From positions 22,196,001-22,260,000 of the forward strand of contig CM114273.1 of NCBI GenBank assembly GCA_050084515.1: a stretch of DNA of 64,000 nucleotides, given 5' to 3'. Of the stretch, positions 49,901-59,689 are shown piece by piece. Within the stretch, counting starts at the first letter, position 1; every line of letters starts with the position of its first letter. Below the pieces are notes generated by a model. It had not been told where the DNA came from and made no database searches. It saw nothing but the letters and a program-made list of their open reading frames with translations. This DNA comes from Blasia pusilla (lineage: Eukaryota > Marchantiophyta > Marchantiopsida > Blasiales). The position numbers were made by a program, and so were the translations under genes.

Positions 49901-50651
49901 CTCGTAGTCGGCCATCGAATAGCATACGGCCTGCCAAAACCAGAAACTCAAATATATACAAGCATTTGAAGGTTCACGACATAAAGACTTCTTTTTAGAT
50001 GATGTGGTAATATAATCGAGAATATAATGCAGGTTGGAAGTTGGAAAAAAGTTCATTACACCTTTGGATCTGTACAATCCAACCACTGCAATCCGACAAT
50101 ACCCAGTAGTGCCTTAGCCAAAGATGGTGCTTCACCCAAGCCTACCGATGGCATACCTAACCTACTCAAAAGGTTATGAATAAACTTCGAGTTCCTCAAT
50201 GTCTATTCCTTCAAGGCTGAAACTCTATGCGATGCCTCCCCCCACCCATTGTTGTTGTCATATCCTAAATGTTATGAGTTCCGGAGACACCTAAGGTATA
50301 CTTTTGACATCGTATGCCCATATGTTTGTCGGAGAACTCCCTCATAAGTTTTGAGGTTGAACATACTCAAGGAATATGTTACCATATCCTTATCACATAA
50401 GGTCCAATCCACCTCCCACATCCTCTTGATACCCATCAAGTTGTCCATTAGAGAACTTCCTCATAAGTTTTGAGGTTGAACATACTCAAGGAATATGTTA
50501 CCATATCCTTATCACATAAGGTCCAATCCACCTCCCACATCCCGTTGATACCCATCAAGTTGGCCATCTCCTTATCCACATCCTCATCCAACCTAGCAAA
50601 GTCGGACTTATAAAGAACCTCTTCTAGCAGAAATCCTTCTGGCTTATTCAC
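49865..50651 (-). pseudogene. Unidentified pseudogene with internal tandem duplication
   Basis: Read leftwards from 50651, one frame gives 67 codons ending near TYSLSMFNLKTYEEVL, then a 119-bp tandem duplication breaks it. A second frame from about 50335 to 50060 reads QTYGHTMSKVYLRCLRNS, DNNNGWGEASHRVSALKE, FIHNLLSRLGMPSVGLGEAP and SLAKALLGIVGLQ with only two stops. A third frame to 49865 adds VMNFFPTSNLHYILDYI. This is clearly former protein sequence, rich in Leu and polar residues, but the family is unknown to me. It may be a host gene relic or a transposon gag. The duplication and the stops make it non-functional. Confidence 0.6.
50333..50570. repeat. Tandem duplication, period 119 bp
   Basis: TCATAAGTTTTGAGGTTGAA begins at 50342 and again at 50461. 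The two units differ at only a handful of bases, so the duplication is recent compared with the decay of the host pseudogene. 119 is not a multiple of three, so it would shift the frame. Confidence 0.95.
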
Positions 50652-50804
50652 CTTCCAACGAACTACATTGCAATCGACCTGAAAAAAGATTTTACAGCAA
50701 AATGCCTTTGAAGAATAAATGACCCATTAATCACTTGGTAAAACCATGCTACATTATATGGCACTAGTTGTAAATAACCCCCGCTGGGCTGAGTCACTTT
50801 GTTA

Positions 50805-50947
50805 TTTTGTGCCAGGACGAGTACAAGAAGTTTTTGGGCACCGGGAGGAGAAGAAGGAGATTTTTGGCGCCAGGAGGAGTGCAAGGAGTTATTCGGCACA
50901 GGGAGGAGAAGGAGGAGTTAATTTGGCGCGGGGAGGGGTAGAAGGAT
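50805..50947 (+). repeat. Minisatellite, ~29-bp unit, five copies
   Basis: Units of the form TTTGGCRCCRGGAGGAG followed by NGAAGGAGNT repeat about every 29 bp, with a stronger 58-bp period (GCCAGGA at 50811 and 50869). Confidence 0.85.
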
Positions 50948-50949
50948 AT

Positions 50950-52050
50950 TCCAATTATCACCATTGAGCTTTGGTCGAAAGTGTCCACAAAGCTCGGATA
51001 GTAGAGCTGCGAGGTATACTACCAGTATGAGTACTCGGGGACCGGGAACTGGTTGATAGTTCCACAGTTTTAAGGCATTGGACTACAGACTTTGTATGCA
51101 GAATCATTCTACGGGCATTGTTGAGCATATTGAAACTGACATATTGTAGTATCAACGAGGCGAGTGACCGAGGTGGGGGCAAGCTGATGTGAGAGGTTGA
51201 ATCATACAAATCAGACAAGCTGCAATTCTGCAGCCTGTCTGACTTTCCTTGGTCGACGAATGCACACCCCATAGATTAAATCAGGGTTTGCATACACCGA
51301 AATTCAATGAACTCCATTGAATTTCCAAGTATTTCCGAAAAGCAAACACCAAGAGAAATGATGGTTACGTGAAAGGGGCTTAGCGATCCTTGAATCCTAG
51401 CAGATGTATCTACAACTTCTATTCGTCAAAGAAATATTTTTGAATTAGAGTGGCAGACATACCATCCCAACTCTACTGGACACAAGCACTCACCCACCGT
51501 GGAGTCTATTGTGTAGATTGATGTTGTACTCCATCCATGGTCACCACCTCATCCTTTCGGCTCTTGCCCTTCCTTTCCCACCATGAATGAAGCAGAAAAT
51601 CGCTACTCACTCCACAAGAAGACGCAACGATGCAGCGAAGATCAAATAGTACAACGGAATCCGATTAGAGCCCGCTCGGGAATCCACCGTTGCCATCGCA
51701 ACGAGAGCTTGGGGTTTCAATTAGAATGGATGAATGGATCCCAATCACTCATGCGCGGCTAGATTCATCGAGATCCGCGGTCTCTAACAAGAATCTTTGC
51801 ACCAAGGAATCATTAAGCTCAAAATCATGAAGCTATTTTGAAAAACTCAAGAAACCCCACAAATCCGCCCTGAAACTGCAAGGACAATTGCAAAATTACA
51901 TAAGGGCGGCAAACTCCTACCAGCAAAGTCACGAAAATTTGAGAAGCGCCGTCAAATCTCAACGATCCCGCCCCTCCCCACATTTTGATTAGACGGATTG
52001 CAGCCAATGAAAACCATAGTCCCTCAAATTAGGATTCATGTTCATCAAGA
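50950..52050. other. No gene recognised
   Basis: Mixed sequence with ORFs up to 104 codons (50958-51272 minus) lacking motifs. Confidence 0.35.
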
Positions 52051-52052
52051 GG

Positions 52053-52175
52053 AATAGCCACCGGGTTTGCAAGCGTGGTCTTCAAGATCACAAGAGCAAT
52101 CAACGAAAGCAATAGCTGCCAGGTTTGCAAGCTTGGTCTTCAACCCCATAGGAGCAATCAACAAAAGCAATCGTT
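52053..52175. repeat. Tandem repeat, period 58 bp, just over two copies
   Basis: AATAGCCACCGGGTTTGCAA at 52053, AATAGCTGCCAGGTTTGCAA at 52111, and a third partial copy from 52169. AGAGCAATCAAC occurs in each full unit. Confidence 0.9.
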
Positions 52176-52179
52176 GCCA

Positions 52180-53541
52180 AGTCAAACGTGGGCAACAATT
52201 TGTCAGGAGGGGGGACGCAATGTGCCGCAAATGCGCATGTGCGAGTGCAGTAAAGGAGAGGAACAGAGTAGGACACGCGGACCTGAGGTGATAGAAGGAT
52301 AAAAGAGAGAAAATCACACGAGCTGAGCCGATAAACGGATGAAGAGAGCGAATCATAAGAAAAGCCGCGGTGGAGGAGAACTACTTTCTTTGTCGACGGC
52401 CGCTGCATTGCCTCTCTCTCCCACTACCAAATACATGCAAGAGGTGGGAAAGCACTCGACCATTGTTATATCTACTCGACCCTCAAACCACACAATCAAA
52501 CGAGTGTGCGGCCAGGGGGAAATATTATTAAATTACCAAACACGTGTATACGGGATAGTCTCGATGACACGGGGATAGTTAAAAAAAAGAGACAAATGTG
52601 TAAAGGTCGTAAATAGCAGATTTGGGGCCAAAGTGAATACTCATATAAGTAGGAGGATAAAAGTAAGAAAATTTTATTGAGTGTATGAGAAGTGAAGGTC
52701 TCGGAATATATTTGGGGCAGTTTGGCTTGTTGGAAAGGAAAAAAATTTACTTCTAAAGACGAGTTGGTTCATCATGCACTCGGTACATATGGCTTTAATG
52801 GAGTGAGAGACATTTGGCCCTTAGACACTGGAGGTTCCCCATCTTCCACTCAAAAGTAACATCTAACTTTGGTCTTCGATTTCATCAACAAACGGTGATT
52901 GTGTTGGCACATAAGCTAACCTTTGGCTGACAGCCTGGAAGTAACGAATTCGGAAGGTAAATACGGAAGGAAGCTGCTAGGATTTAGAGATCTAGAAGTG
53001 ATTGAGCGAGATTTATCGGAGGAGTCGGAGGTGTGAAAAGGTCTCGTCAATCGTATACTCTCTTGCTTACCATTTCTTACTCTCCTTGTATGTGATTGAT
53101 AGGATGAGCTCTACAATTCCCACGCTAGAATCTTCGTGCAATGTTGAAGTCACTTCTAATGTGCTTGTCGGTTCTTGCGGGTTCGAAAGGGGCATTGATG
53201 GGGACTTCGAACGAACTGAGACTAGAGTCACTTAGAGTTTCGATTTGGCACCGATGGCGTTTGTAGGTGTTGGAGCTTATGGGAAGCTTTTACAGTTCCC
53301 GCCGGTGCTGATTTTGGTAGAATCTGAGCTCAACATCCTTGGTAGCCGCTATAAACTCACTTGCTGATCTGGTGATCCGTCGCTAAATCCTGTGAGGTGT
53401 AGAACTAAAGTGTCCGTATCTAGAGCCGCATGGAATATTGCTCTCAATCTGCTTCAGATCTGGATCTGAATCTGGATCTGAATCACAGTATGTGGGGCAT
53501 TGAAGTCACGGTAAGAAGGGAACGTCGGGAACGTTGAGAAC

Positions 53542-53584
<43 letters not shown>

Positions 53585-55340
53585 ATTTGTTTTGTCGATA
53601 AGAAACGACTCCAAGGCCGATTGTTTGAATTTCACTTCCTAATTCCAAAATGTCTCTGAAAATTTCCTGTCCTTCTCGCTGCCCTGCCCCGAATGATGCT
53701 TGAGCTGAACTTAGCCAGCCCCTGACGCAAAGTGGATCCTTGCTGCACGCTCATGCTTAGCTTCTCCAATCCTCAAAGCCGAAGATGGACCTTCACAAAG
53801 ACTATGTTTAGAGCAGCAGTCCTCTGCATAACTAAGAATAGAAGAGCAGCTGCGAGTGTGGCCGTCTGTGTCTAGATTGATAGCTCTCTTGAGATCAATT
53901 TGACGAATTTTCCTTCTCGTTTGGAACCTATAATGACCGATCGTGATGAGTGTGAGTATGGTGGACAGTTCTTGACGTTAAGACCTGCAGCAAGGTGAGC
54001 TACTTGTGTGCGCTCTTGAAATGAAATTGGTGGACTCCACTCGTGACATTCAGAGCCTCGTATATGGTGAAGTACAACACATCGGAGAGACCAGGGTGTT
54101 CATAGTTGTGAAATTGGGGGAGGCAAGAGTGGGGCGTAAATTTGATGCGCAGCAGTTCTCTGTATAACTGAGAACGGTAGAGCACGTGCGAGGGAAGAAG
54201 CTCTATGACCGATTTTCTACAATTTGCGATTCTTGCAATGACAATTCCTTATCTCTTGGAGAACATTTGAAGGTCTGGTATAGATTCCCGCAAAGAGCGT
54301 TAGAAGCTCTAACAAGGAATCTCCCTCCCCCAAATATTTGAAGGTTTGGTATTAAATCTCCGAGAGAACATTTATAGCTTAGGATGGATTCCCCTAGAAA
54401 TATTTGAAGCTCTGGTATGTATTTTTTTAGTTGATAGTTTCTTTCGCTCCTGCTGATGATGATGAGATGCACTAACAAAAAAATGTGAAGAACCCTCAAG
54501 AGCAGCCGAGAGGAGAGCAATATTGTATATCGCTTGATCTGCCCCCGTGAAGAAGGTCAATATGGGGAGGACTCCGAGACAACGTGAAATACAACGTGCA
54601 CTAGTTCTAACTTTCAGAAACTCAAACCCTGAGTTCCAATTTGACAATCCAGGCATTCCAAGAACCCTAACTTCGAAGCCTAGCTTGTCATTGAATCTGC
54701 AGTCTACTCATTGGGAGTCGCAAGAGCCCCATGAAATTCCAATAGGATTACCCTTAAGATATGGAACACAGCCTTTAGCCACGATGTAGAAAGTTAACAT
54801 ATTCACTACTCCAACGTTCCCTAAGGCGAAATTGCTTTGGCGCTGGAAGCTTCCTGTATGATGATACACAATGAAGAGTGCCACAAACAACAAACTAAAC
54901 CAAAGAACTCTACAAAGCCCAATGCACACAAAGGAAACATAACTATTCGACGAGGAATCACGCTCCAATTCCACGGGGATGCAGAACATTCATCTGCTGG
55001 AGATCGTGCACTTTCACTCGCAATTTCCCGCAGGATTAGGTGTATGTTGCAAAAATTCCTCAAAAACTGAGCATATGCGGCAAAAATTCCTTAGCAATTA
55101 AGCATACACGTAGTACAGATGTGAAACCGGAGACCCTGAAGAAGCACAATGTTGTTTCTTCAGACCTCATCAGCATTCGGCTTCATTTCTTGAGACGATC
55201 AGCTCTCAAGAAACTCTCTCCATGTGCTTTTGTCTGCCTCTCTCTTTAACAGTCAATCAATTAATCACTAGCTCTATCTGCGTTCTATGGAGACTGATTA
55301 CATTTAGGGTTGAATATGTGTTATTTTTATGAAAAAATTA
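52180..55340. other. No gene recognised
   Basis: GC-balanced DNA with ORFs up to 105 codons on either strand, none convincing. Near 53456-53482 the sequence GGATCTGAATCT is repeated, and a CT microsatellite follows. Part may belong to a Helitron whose 3' end lies at 55372. Confidence 0.35.
53545..53580. repeat. (CT)18 microsatellite
   Basis: Uninterrupted CT dinucleotides over 36 bases. Confidence 0.97.
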
Positions 55341-55342
55341 TA

Positions 55343-55372
55343 TACCCGTGCAATGCACGAGTACCTTACTAG
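55343..55372 (+). mobile_element. Helitron 3' terminus
   Basis: A 9-bp stem, TACCCGTGC / GCACGAGTA, with an AAT loop and one C:A mismatch, is followed by CCTTA and the terminal CTAG at 55369-55372, with T next. It resembles the terminus of the mini-Helitron at 37225-37258 (CCCGTGC stem, CTAG end). The matching 5' TC end was not found with confidence, so element length is unknown. Confidence 0.65.
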
Positions 55373-55379
55373 TGATCTC

Positions 55380-56530
55380 TTTATATTAGCAGCAAACAAA
55401 AAATGATCAAGCACGGGTAACTTCTTCAGCAAAAGGGGTAGCAGCCGAGTACTTAGTCAAGAAGTGATCAACAACGATGAAGCACGCAAAAGGGCTTCTC
55501 AAGGGTACTAAAGCCGCTTAATCTCTTAGAGAATTTAGCGGGTTGACATAGTATACTCATTAGCTTAGTAAGGCAAAATCAACAAATCTCTCCTTCTAGA
55601 CATTTTGGCAATGTTTGCATGTGTATTATTGGATCCATATTAGGGTATACAAAGTATCTACACTATTATGGGAGATTATCCTCTCCTTTTGCAAACAACT
55701 TAGCTTCTAACATCTGGTGTTTCCGGCCAATCAAAGAGGTTCATGCATGTCGAGTGTTTTGGCGCAGTTTTGCAGTACATTTTAGGGTTCCTTTGGGCGC
55801 CTGCCGCAATGTGTTATAACGGTTTTTTTAAGTAGGATTTGAATTCTATCCGACAGAAAATTAGGATCATGACGAACCATCTGTTGATGATGAGACCCTT
55901 GTCCTCCTCGAAGGAAAATTTTAGGGTTTTTTGAGCGTTCGGGGACTATACAGGTCCTTTGTATTTATATAGTCTTCCCGAATTTGAAACTCTCAGATAC
56001 AGCGCCCACATACTCAATCACATTCTTAGGGCCACGGTAACGATTTACTGAGTGTAACCTTTTTCGAGTCTTTATTGATGTGTCCATTGCAAAATTGTCT
56101 GGTCACTCTAGAAGGGAAGATTTACTAGATGCAAACATTCATTGAGGCTGTAGCATCATTTATTCAAGTATCTAGACGTTCACAAGTGTCTATTGACTCT
56201 AGAAGTTCTCGGATCCTCATGCGGTAGCAGAACTTGAGCTATCCTAGGCTCCATCTTGCTCTATTCTTACAAAAATGCGTGCTTTGTGCTTTGCAAGTAC
56301 ACAAAAGACTAGGAGCAGCTCTCGGTTGCAGTTCGGATTCTTGATAAGCTCCCAGTTGAAGCGACTCCTGTGAGGCATCCACTAAGTCCTGAGTCACCTA
56401 CTCTCTTCAAAGTTCAGCTCCAGTTTGAATTGCTCCATAATTGTCCGTTGAAGTCTTGAGGTTCACAGCCATCTCCAACAACTCCCGAATCACCTATTGA
56501 AGTCTCAAGGTTTAACTTTAGCTCGGGTCG
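55380..56530. other. No gene recognised
   Basis: Unassigned sequence. Near 56390 and 56485 a motif with GAATCACCTA or GAGTCACCTA beside TCAAGGTT or TTCAAAGTTCA recurs, suggesting a degenerate ~90-bp repeat. Confidence 0.35.
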
Positions 56531-56551
56531 GGTCGAGTGTGGAGAAACAAC

Positions 56552-56992
56552 ATGGCAACTAGAATAACAGCAAAAAAATCAACACAAGGGAAGGGAAAGA
56601 GTGTAGCCAATGTCACTTCGTCGAAGAAGCACTACGATGTAAAGGGTGTTGATCTCCAACAATTGGAGAGTTCCAAATGGAGTCCTATTTCTCAGGAGGA
56701 TTGCATCCGCTTGAGTAAATGGAGGAAGTCCCACTTTGGCGTAAGTCCTCTTCGGGGGACTAAACTCACCCCGGTACATGCTCCAAGGTTTGAATATGCA
56801 ATAAGGGATTCTGATTATCAGATAAGGGATATTTCCCTAAGCCTTTGGACGTCTTGGAAAAAAATGTTTGTATAGAAGTGCAAGGTACCCCCGAGTATCG
56901 CCTCAGGAGGTCGAGTTGTGAAAGAGTGCGAGAGTTCGAAGCAGCCTCTTCGAAAAAATGGATGAAATCCCAATATAGATGAACGTCGCTTG
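56552..56992 (+). pseudogene. Unidentified basic protein remnant, possibly transposon-borne
   Basis: ATG at 56552 opens a frame that starts MATRITAKKSTQGKGKSV (Lys-rich N-terminus) and continues with WSPISQEDCIRLSKWRKSHF, RFEYAIRDSDYQIRDISLSL and WTSWKKMFV. It is then closed by TAG where Trp would fit (TGG to TAG), and a one-base shift gives GTPEYRLRRSSCERVREFEA and ASSKKWMK. The continuity across a stop and one frameshift shows a real former protein. The N-terminal basic tail and proximity to a gypsy copy hint at a gag or accessory transposon protein, but I recognise no domain. Confidence 0.55.
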
Positions 56993-57370
56993 CCTTCACC
57001 ACAGAGTTGCACAATAATCCTCGACCTACCAACGCATTCTATCCCACATGTGACAGTGAAGATCCCTCAAAAAGAGAAAAAGGGTCAGGGTGTGGTAGTG
57101 AACATTCAGATCTAGTTGTGAGATTCAGACTAGGAATAGGGTAGTTAGCTCGATATAAATGTAAAGTTGACAAAATGAAAGCTTATTAGGTATATAAAAG
57201 TTCTACTTTGCAATGATTTCACTCTGTATGAATGTCTTTTTGGCACATTTCCCTCCCTGTCCTTAAGTACTCACCTCAAGTACTCTAGGACCGGAAAATC
57301 CTTCGGCCACTCAAAGAGAGTACAGCCTACTTTCCAGCAATATAGATTGCATCCGCAACTCTTGAGAGAG

Positions 57371-57418
57371 TGTTGTGCGCATACATATCGCTACACAACA
57401 TACATCGCTGGTCACATC
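57371..57418. repeat. Motif M, shared 45-bp sequence
   Basis: TGTTGTGCGCATACATATCG, CTACACAACA, TACATCGCTGGTCACATC. Close copies lie at 58894-58935, 13417-13461 and 9137-9170, always in this orientation. TGTTGTG and CACAACA form short inverted ends. After this copy, ATCAGAG resembles part of an initiator-tRNA primer-binding site but is separated by extra bases, so that reading is weak. Confidence 0.6.
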
Positions 57419-57491
57419 AGAGGGGACCGATGGGCGGCAGGCCTGGGTTCCACAATCATTCACATTGTCGGAAGCACTACACACACCATCG

Positions 57492-58405
57492 ATGGTGCCT
57501 CGACGACCAGGAGTGCCTAGAGCTCAGGCACCTACATCGACGTCATGAGGAGTTGGAGTGACAACTCCTATGCCGGCTCGAGTGGAGTCAGTGTCGACCA
57601 TAGTGTTGGAGGTGGCCACCAGAGTGAGTCAGACTCCACTATTTTCCGCCATAGAGTTGGCGACGTTGGGAGTTGGACCAGCTGAGGTGTTCCGGTTGGC
57701 CGCCATGTTGTGTGAGCGTGGAGAGATGACTGCTTCTTGTTCAGAGGTAGTTGAGGAGGTGGTGGACTTGCCCTCAGAGCCGGTGCTTGGGACGTTCCCC
57801 ACCGAGCCATGGCATGCGGCGGCGGCGAAGTTGGTAGATATGCCAACTCGACCGGCCATAGAGCAAGCAGTGGTGACACCTGGAGTAGTGTTACTGGATA
57901 ACCGAGTTGGAGTATTTCGCTTGGTTAGTCCGACGGGGACAATATACCACCCGCAGCGCGTCCTACTTGATTGGAGAGTGCAACCCTTGATGTTAGGGAA
58001 GGCGGCGTGTTTAGCGTTGGGGTTACGAAAGGCCGACATTGAGCCTTGTCCCTTCCAGATACACACCTCGATTTGGGGCGTGTCACCCACGCAGTATATG
58101 ACTCGACAGGAGATTGTTGTCAGAGTCTAGCCAGAGCATGAGACGGATAGTGCTATGGTGCGCACATGTGCGATTACGACACCAGCTGAGTCGTACGATG
58201 TGTTGGTGGGGAGTACAGTGTTATATCCCCTAGGATTCATCCTTGACTTCTGGGAGGAGACTGTTGCTTATCGGCCAAGATGGCGGTCAGGTGACGGCCG
58301 GATGAGTCAATTACCCGTATAGTTTGCGGGACGAGGTGGTCGATCACGAGGCAAGTCTATGACCACGTTGGAGGCTTTCACAGGTAGTGTTAGCTGGCCA
58401 GGAGA
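57492..58405 (+). pseudogene. Ty3/gypsy copy A: leader, aspartic protease, start of DNA methyltransferase region
   Basis: One frame runs from ATG 57492 (MVPRRPGVPRAQAP) to 58405 with only three stops: TGA 57546, TAG 58128 and TAG 58320. After about 140 codons of Pro/Ala/Val-rich leader comes a retropepsin fold: VFRLVSPTGTIYHP, LLDWRVQPLMLGKA (catalytic D-S/T-G now D-W-R, Asp at 57969), LGLRKADIEPCPFQIHTS, and YDVLVGS..LYPLGFILDFW, the usual end of the protease. In the same frame follow GDGRMSQLPV and GGRSRGKSMTTLEAFTGSVS, which is the N-terminus of the methyltransferase module of element B, so protease and methyltransferase are encoded as one polyprotein. No gag capsid is visible. The copy stops abruptly at the LTR of B. 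Confidence 0.88.
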
Positions 58406-59023
58406 AAGGTCAAAAATAAAGAGTAGTAAAAACGGCACACCCGGCCTAAAACTCCACTCCTCAATCTACATCGACATATCGAGTCTCATCCACCCTGAAC
58501 TATCAAGGAATCCGGACGCTAACATCCTAGTCCTATCTCACAAACATACAAGGGAGGTGCTCCAACGGCCCAACATGAGAAAGATGGCTTAGGAAAGCCA
58601 TCTTCCTCTCTTATATAGGGTTGAGAAGAGCCAAAAGGCTCTTCCCCTAAAAATAGCCCCCTCCTTGGTACCCTGCGCGTTACCAAGGGCGGGTGACGTG
58701 GTCAACAAGTCAGCCGGGTGTGAAAGACCTCAACATGAAAGTTGTCATAAATGACGTTCCTAACACAATGGACCTATCCTCAACCTCATCCGACACCGTG
58801 GGACAAAGTTACACTCAAGATAGTCCGCTGGCTCCTACGCCCTATCCACAATAGATCTGGGCCTATTGGCTACTCAGATATGACAACTGTCAAGCGCATA
58901 CATATCGCTACACAACATACATTGCTGGTCACATCTACACCACAGAACACCGATCTTCCCCACACACGGGTCGATCCACACATGTAAAAAAATCAACTCA
59001 TACATAAACATGGAGATCACACA
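58406..59023 (-). mobile_element. 3' LTR of gypsy element B
   Basis: Sense strand begins TGTGTGATCTCCATG at 59023, directly after the polypurine tract, and continues to the junction with copy A near 58406. It contains motif M in its 5' part, a TATATAA box (58611-58617) and three perfect hairpins. The expected terminal CA could not be placed, so the 58406 end is approximate and may be truncated. Confidence 0.75.
58581..58688 (-). promoter_or_regulatory. LTR core promoter: TATA box framed by hairpins
   Basis: Sense-strand TATATAA lies at 58617-58611. Around it are three perfect inverted repeats: CCTTGGTA/TACCAAGG (58663-58670 with 58681-58688), GAAGAGCC/GGCTCTTC (58625-58632 with 58637-58644) upstream, and AAGATGGCTT/AAGCCATCTT (58581-58590 with 58595-58604) about 10-30 nt downstream, where transcription would start. 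The transcript would thus open with a stem-loop. Confidence 0.65.
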
Positions 59024-59036
59024 ACCGCCCCCCTAG
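59024..59036 (-). promoter_or_regulatory. Polypurine tract of gypsy element B
   Basis: Sense strand CTAGGGGGGCGGT immediately precedes the LTR start TGTGTG. In LTR elements this tract resists RNase H and primes plus-strand synthesis. The position just after the polyprotein end and before TG is as expected, although it has a C and a T among the purines. Confidence 0.7.
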
Positions 59037-59101
59037 CGGGCAGTTAGATCCTCCCAACTCCAGATAGAAAATATCACATCTCTCTGACATGACCTACTAC
59101 C

Positions 59102-59257
59102 CTATACACATCTGGGACACATCCATCGTCCCGTGGGAACCACATCAAGAGGGAGGGTCAGACATGACATATGCCACCCTCGAGAACAACCATCTCATAC
59201 CAACATGGTGGCTGCACCCCTCGCAGATCCGCACAACATACACCTCAAGCCTGCAGG
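59102..59257 (-). pseudogene. PHD finger at the C-terminus of the gypsy polyprotein
   Basis: Minus-strand frame from 59257 reads PAGLRCMLCGSARGAATMLV, stop, DGCSRGWHMSCLTLPLDVVP, TGRWMCPRCV and then the terminal TAG (59102-59104). The spacing is C-x2-C, 11 residues, [C]-x2-C, four residues, H-x2-C, 14 residues, C-x2-C, that is the Cys4-His-Cys3 zinc pattern of a PHD finger, with the aromatic W two before the last Cys pair. The third Cys codon is TGA here (one base from TGT or TGC). Upstream in the same frame are HNCAPCHLPNADGTVDPSLA. Copy C carries the same domain, confirming it belongs to the family. PHD fingers usually bind histone H3 tails, so a targeting or chromatin-reading role for the integrase complex is inferred. 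Confidence 0.88.
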
Positions 59258-59313
59258 TACCACTGCCAAGCTCGGATCCACCGTCCCATCTGCGTTCGGA
59301 AGATGACATGGTG

Positions 59314-59351
59314 CACAATTGTGCACATGATCCTTCATGTGCACAATTGTG
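59314..59351. repeat. 17-bp perfect hairpin inside the gypsy ORF
   Basis: CACAATTGTGCACATGA (59314-59330) pairs perfectly with 59335-59351, loop TCCT. It arises from a local inverted duplication around GGATCATGTGCACAATTGTG and changes the frame between the C-terminal integrase segment and the PHD finger. Confidence 0.9.
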
Positions 59352-59559
59352 AAGGATCATGAAGGATCCAAACCATACCATCCCGTCCCTCCAACATGAG
59401 GACTCGAGTCGGTAATACCTCGCGCACATGTAGGATCGTGCGCCCTATAGTGACATCTAGCGTCGTGGGTGCCACCTGCTGCAAATACACGTAATCTCCA
59501 GGATGAAACCTCCTAATCCCTAGACGATAACCTCCTCCACGAATGGTCCCATACCTCAA
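59335..59559 (-). pseudogene. Integrase C-terminal segment
   Basis: Contains RRFHPGDYVYLQQVAPTTLD, IGRTILHVREVLPTRVLMLE and GRDGMVW. F.PGD.V.L is the SH3-like C-terminal fold of Ty3/gypsy integrases, which contacts DNA. A chromodomain, common at this place in many plant gypsy lineages, is not seen; a Cys-rich strip and PHD finger follow instead. The copy-C homologue reads APMILDI and TILRVCDVLPYG. Confidence 0.8.
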
Positions 59560-59689
59560 TGTATCTCTATGCTAAGCAATAGCTAAGTTCTCAAAGGCCA
59601 TAGGCATAACTCTACAAAAAACCTCCGCCCTCTGAGAACATGCTTGTACCCACACATCTAGATCATCAAGATCTAACACCTCAGCCATG

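Noticed and set aside
57406-57425. Initiator-Met tRNA primer-binding site after motif M
   Set aside because: TGGT and ATCAGAG are both present but separated by three extra bases, and no 5' LTR matching element B's LTR precedes it. Not reported as a feature.
59145-59429. 94-codon minus ORF over the PHD region
   Set aside because: It is a different frame from the PHD finger. The Cys/His pattern and copy-C homology support the other frame.
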